Assembly: GCA_029204225.1 (NCBI GenBank)
Contig: CM055103.1
Location: 55,881,078 to 55,945,077 of the forward strand
Reading direction: 5' to 3'
Source: Diphasiastrum complanatum
Lineage: Eukaryota > Streptophyta > Lycopodiopsida > Lycopodiales > Lycopodiaceae
DNA: 64,000 nt
Every line of letters starts with the position of its first letter. The first letter of the stretch is position 1. The notes beneath the pieces were generated by a model. That model did not search any database. It had not been told where the DNA came from and saw nothing but the letters and a program-made list of their open reading frames with translations. Position numbers and translations under genes: made by a program. Shown piece after piece: positions 59,635 through 64,000 of this stretch.

Positions 59635-60888
59635 TGTTGGATTATTCTCCTTCTTACTAATTGACTAATCGGTTTTAATCCTCATCCATTGTTTATCCAG
59701 TTCTGCAGATTTTCCCGTGTTTTTATACAGTTTGCAAAATTACAAGTGTTTTTACACAGTCTGCAGAAATACACGGAGTTTAACAATAGTGTAGTATTTT
59801 TTTTTCTCTACAATCCAGATAGTGTCCCCTGTCAAGAATTACGGTAAAATTACAGCGTCGCATTTTTTGCATTTTAGCGACACTACCGCCTATCAGGAAT
59901 CTCGTGTAAAAATGCAGTCTTGCCTTTTCGCATTTTTTGCCTGTCAAGAATAATGAATAAAAATGCAGAGTCGCATTTTTGGCACTTTTTCAAAGTGCCT
60001 CAAATTTTAAGGAAATGACTCTGGCAAAGTGTGGGGCTACCTCAAATGTGAAGGAAATGAGATTTTAGGACACTATCACATTTTTTCACAAAAAGCCGAC
60101 ACTGTGCGACTTGTTGCCTGTGGAAGTTTTAGTTCATTTCTGCATAGTAACAGTTTTAGTTCCTTTATGCAGACAGACTGTTTACGGCCAATTTTCACTG
60201 CTTATCAGCAATCAATTTTTGAGAAAGAACTGGATGAATGCCAGCGGACACTAGCCAACTGGCAATCACATTTGACGACCTAGTTACTTTTAGTATAAAT
60301 CAGCTGTTCATACATCTCATCAGTTAACAAATCAACATTGTGAAGGAGTTGAGTGTTATTACATGACGCTTCATGCACTCTCATCAAGCAGATCATTCAC
60401 AATCAGAAAGTATTGTTGTTAGCTCTCTATCAAGCTTTCAAACTTGAACTCTCTTGAACATTCTGGCTCAATGTTTTAGAGATTTATTTTAGAGTTGCTA
60501 TTGCGATACTGCTTACCAACAGAGTTGCTTATTATCAAGCTTATTCCTAGCTACTCAGAGACAGTTTTAGAGTGCGCGGTTTCTATCCGCTATTGTCTTG
60601 CACTCATTAGCATCTGATCTTGTTTTTCTGAATCAATGTTATTTTTTTATTGCATTCAGTTTGTGTTAGAATGCATGCATCTCTGTATTGCTTATGTGAC
60701 TAATAGAAATTATCTGAGAATTCAATACTTTATGTTTGGCTACGTAATCATTTAGTATCTACTGAAAATTAGTTGCTAAAGATTGAATGTGATTTCCATC
60801 ACTACTGTTTTGTTTAGTTTTTGATGGGCATAGTCATGCATTGGAAGTAGGAAGTTTCCGCATTCAATTATCTCACCTATTTTTGACA
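59635..60888 (+). mobile_element. Copia 5' LTR (1,254 bp)
   Basis: Starts TGTTGGATTATTCTCC and ends ...TTTTTGACA, directly before the TGGTATCAGAGC primer site at 60,889. It contains an array of imperfect repeats with words such as GTCGCATTTTTCGC, CTGTCAAGAAT and GTGTAAAAATGCAG (59,720-60,180). It is about 100 bp longer than the related LTR at 40,020-41,173, consistent with changes in repeat number. Confidence 0.88.
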
Positions 60889-62542
60889 TGGTATCAGAGC
60901 ATACCTAATACTATTTCGATATCAGAGCGAAAAGCTCTAATACTTGATATCTTTCGCGATATCAAATTGATATCATATTCTTCAGTTCCTTTCATCCTTT
61001 CAATATTAGAGAATTGATTTCCTGTTGTTGGCATCACTACATCTTAGTGTCATCGATACACTCGATAGACTAAGTTCCTAATGGATTCTCAAAGTAAATT
61101 TGGTCTTATTGCAGACAAGCTAAATGGATCCACTTATCATTTGTGAGAATTTAAGATGAAGACCTTGCTAATCGCCAACGAGTTATGGGATGTTGTTACA
61201 AGTATCGAAGTGAAACTTGAAGACGACACAGAAGACTAAAAATGGAAATTGAAGGATGGTAAAGCTTTTGCACTTATTATCCTCAATATATCAGATACTC
61301 AAATTGGCCACATAGTTGAAGCTAAAACTTCGAAAGAAGTTTGGGACATCCTGAGCTAACTATATGATGTGAGATATGTGACTACCAAGTTACATCTTCG
61401 AAGGAAATTCTTCACACTCAAGATGTCAAGTGGTGATTCTCTGCAGAATCATATTAACCAGTTTAAGAATCTCTTGCAACAGATGGCCGTTGTCGAATCA
61501 ATCATAGATGATCAAGACACAATAATGTTCAAGCCTGCCCTCTACATATTAGAACTGGGTGATGATCATCATGACACACTCAGATTTAATTCTTACCAGA
61601 GTTATCACTATGTTGCTGCAAGAAGACAATAGAAAAAGTCAAGACACTTTGTCTACTTCCTCCTCTCAGACTCTATATATCAACAAAGGCTCTAAGCAAT
61701 AGAAGCAAAAAAGCTCCAAAAAGGCTGCAACGAATCAGAAACCGACTCAAAGTCAAGGACAATCATCAAATCCACAGTCAAAGAAGAAGATGTTTTGTAG
61801 GTATTGCAAGCGCACTAACCATGAGATCAAGGATTGCCGAATTCTCCAAGCGAAGAATGCAACCAAACAACCTGATCAACAAGCAAACACAATTTCATCA
61901 TCTCCCTAGGTCGAAGTGGACGAAGGCGCATTTATGGTCAAGGACCAAAGCCATTTTTGGATGATTCATGATATCTTGGTTCTGGAGCAACTCAGCACAT
62001 GACCAATCAACGTGAGATTTTCAACTCCTACACGTGTTATAGCACAAAGAAATTGTTCATCTTGGTGACAATAGTACTCACACTATTGAAGGTGAAGGTA
62101 CTGTAAGATTGTGATTCCAGCATGATTGATTCAAACTACTACTGATCAATGCAAAATTATTGGTAGGAGTAATAAGATCCTTGCACTCAGCAAGAGGCAG
62201 AGATACTTATATAGATTGGCACATTGTTATTCTGATTCTAGTCAAGCCTTGAAAACCTCTGTTCTTGTCAATAAAGCATTACTATGGCATCATCGCTTAG
62301 GACACTTGAATTATGCATCTATTTTGAACATGTCCAGACAATCCATGGCTCTTGATCTCAACTATCTTTCTGGAAAAGTCGATCTCCTTGTCTGTCATAG
62401 CTGCATCTTTGGAAAGCAGACTAGGATTCCTTTCAGATCGAGTCATAGGCATGCATCAAAAGGTTTGTTAGATGTTGTTCATACAGATATGTGTGGACCT
62501 ATGCAAACTCCATCACTACTTGATGCAAAGTATTTCATTACT
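60889..62542 (+). pseudogene. Copia gag to integrase, interrupted by a Gypsy LTR
   Basis: Primer site at 60,889, then gag from 61,081 (MDSQSKFGLIADKLNGSTYH; TSKEVWDILS; KLHLRRKFFTLKMSSGDSLQ), zinc knuckle CRYCKRTNHEIKDC (about 61,797), a degraded protease region (near 61,955), pre-integrase LLWHHRLGHLNYASILNMSR with CHSCIFGKQTRIPFRS (62,280-62,430) and the integrase start VVHTDMCGPMQTPSLLDAKY (62,470). Several stops and shifts are present. The integrase is cut after DAKYFIT by TGTTGGGGG at 62,543. Confidence 0.85.
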
Positions 62543-63346
62543 TGTTGGGGGTATTCCCAACACATTGTAAATAAATAAAATCGACCAATAAAATGTGTTG
62601 TGAGGGCATGGCATCCTGCGCGTATAAGCCCATGGCTCAATGAGCATGCAAGTTAAGTTGTAAACAAAATAATAGACTTGGCCCCCTTTGTAATTAACAT
62701 AAACCTTGAGGCCCAAAGTCAATTTTAAACTGAGTTTACTTTTTTAGAGTCGGGTCCAATTTTGGACTCACAAGAATCTTGTGAATTTCAATGTACTTTT
62801 TGTGGACCCTTGGATTAAGCTGGGTCCAAGATGAATGGATAGGATCAATGTAAATATTAGCCAATAGGATTTTGGGGCAAGGGCCCTTCCCCATTTATAA
62901 AAAGGCACCATTTGTACTCTAATTCATGCTTAACGAGAAGGAGGAAACTCTAGCACTTTTTGGAGAGAAGCATCCTCATTTGCTATTCATTACTTGCTAA
63001 TGTTTTTTATTGTGTTTTCCATTGCCTTCTTGGTTGTCTTAGTTAATGTTTCTCCATTAACAAGCATAAGGAGCATTTGAGCTAACCTCCACTCTCACTC
63101 TCTATCTCTCTCTTTCTCTCTTCTCTTCTCAATTTCTTCTAATCTTCCCTTTCCTTTCACCTACAATCATGATGGGTAGTTTAGGGGAGTAGAGTTAGTG
63201 GAAGTAGTGTTAGTGGTGGTAGAGTTAGACGAAAAGTAGGGAACTAACTAAAAGTAGCATCTATGCATAGTTAGGTGCCTATCCAGTGAACTAGCCCTTG
63301 TTGACAGGTGGGAGGGCTACTACTACACCAGATTAATGACCCTACA
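62543..63346 (+). mobile_element. Gypsy 5' LTR (804 bp), inserted in the Copia integrase
   Basis: Starts TGTTGGGGGTATTCCCAACA, itself a small palindrome, and ends ...ACCCTACA one base before the primer site. A TATAAAAA box lies at 62,896-62,903. The likely target duplication is TTACT (62,538-62,542); the right copy lies beyond the window. Confidence 0.75.
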
Positions 63347-63347
63347 A

Positions 63348-64000
63348 TGGCGTCGTTGCCGGGGACAGGTTTTCACTAACTAGTATAGCTGCATTTTAGC
63401 TATTTCTTGCTTTTTGAAGTAGTTCTAGGTAGATTTTGGGTGTTTAGAGTTAGTTTTATGTATTTTTCTGTGTTTGGACTGTTCACAGCTAGCGGAGGAG
63501 GTATGAGAGGGTAGAGGAGGCCCTGAACAGCCTCTAAGGGCTTGAAACCCAAACCAACCAGCCAAAAAATCCAAAAAATGCACCAATCTATATTTTGGAG
63601 GAAAAAAGAGTCTAAAATCTCATCAGATTTTAATATCTCCAAAACCAGTGGGAGTTAACCCTTGCATGATTGGCAATAGCTCCAGGGTATTGTCCCAGAC
63701 CTGCATAGAAGCCTGCGAGAGTTAGTTCCAAGCAGATTGCAAAAATAAGAGAAAAACCATAAAAATTTCAAAAAACCCTTGAAAAATACAAACCTTCACC
63801 AGAACTCTTGTAGAGCCCTCTGAAGCTCCATCTGGGGATGTTGCTGCTGGTATTCTACATGCGCAAGGTTGGATCGTCGTTTAAAACACGTAGTTGAAGC
63901 ACGTTGAACATTCGGCTCGATTGAAAATTGATGACTGAATTTTGACTAAAAATTTTACAATTTCTCTGGAGTTGACTTGAAGATGAACATATCAATGATA
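63348..64000 (+). mobile_element. Gypsy primer site and leader, running off the window
   Basis: TGGCGTCGTTGCCGGGGA (63,348-63,365) matches the tRNA-Asp complement with one difference, so this is a Tat/Athila-type Gypsy element like the one at 24.2 kb. The remaining 630 bp resemble an untranslated leader; no gag is reached. Confidence 0.7.

Overview
This is nuclear DNA of a land plant. It has spliced genes with GT-AG introns, a plastid-targeted NDH-complex gene, a peroxisomal acyl-CoA ligase gene, and a dense mix of Copia and Gypsy LTR retrotransposons, a MULE relic and long (GA/CT)n microsatellites. Kilobase-scale introns and nested retroelements suggest a large genome such as a fern, lycophyte or non-Pinaceae gymnosperm. 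An intact PnsB3 gene argues against lineages that lost the NDH complex. The species cannot be fixed from this window.

Region 1-23 kb. A complete five-exon gene for PnsB3/NDF4 lies on the minus strand from 20,375 to 4,635. It encodes about 210 residues over 15.7 kb, with introns of 98, 435, 9,145 and 5,430 nt. Intron 4 holds the 3' half of a chromodomain-type Gypsy element and a fragment of a Copia LTR. Intron 3 holds a CpG-rich fold-back repeat, poly-C, AT and CT tracts and a short minisatellite. Just upstream of the gene is a decayed duplicate of exons 2-4 of the acyl-CoA ligase gene found at 41-47 kb.

Region 24-41 kb. A decayed plus-strand Gypsy element (LTR, tRNA-Asp-like primer site, repeat-rich leader, gag-pol) breaks off inside its integrase at about 30.36 kb. 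It abuts a minus-strand Gypsy element that has a minisatellite leader, lacks reverse transcriptase, and carries extra ORFs downstream of integrase (globular, low-complexity, coiled coil). Next comes the 3' end of a Copia element whose 3' LTR ends 285 bp from the stop codon of the ligase gene.

Region 41.4-47 kb. A six-exon 4-coumarate:CoA-ligase-like gene on the minus strand has all splice sites and reading phases preserved and ends in a peroxisomal SKL signal. One TAG codon interrupts exon 2. A 129-bp tandem repeat sits just upstream of the start codon, and intron 1 holds a Copia relic.

Region 47.6-64 kb. This is a retroelement nest: a FAR1-like MULE transposase pseudogene, a Copia gag/integrase relic joined to a Gypsy gag relic, a pristine Copia element (52,468-58,328; by-eye identical 653-bp LTRs, CTTAG target duplication, uninterrupted 1,316-residue polyprotein), another Copia element with a 1,254-bp LTR, and a Gypsy LTR inserted in that Copia's integrase and running off the window. 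The two host genes are unrelated in function; the rest is retroelement DNA of different ages.
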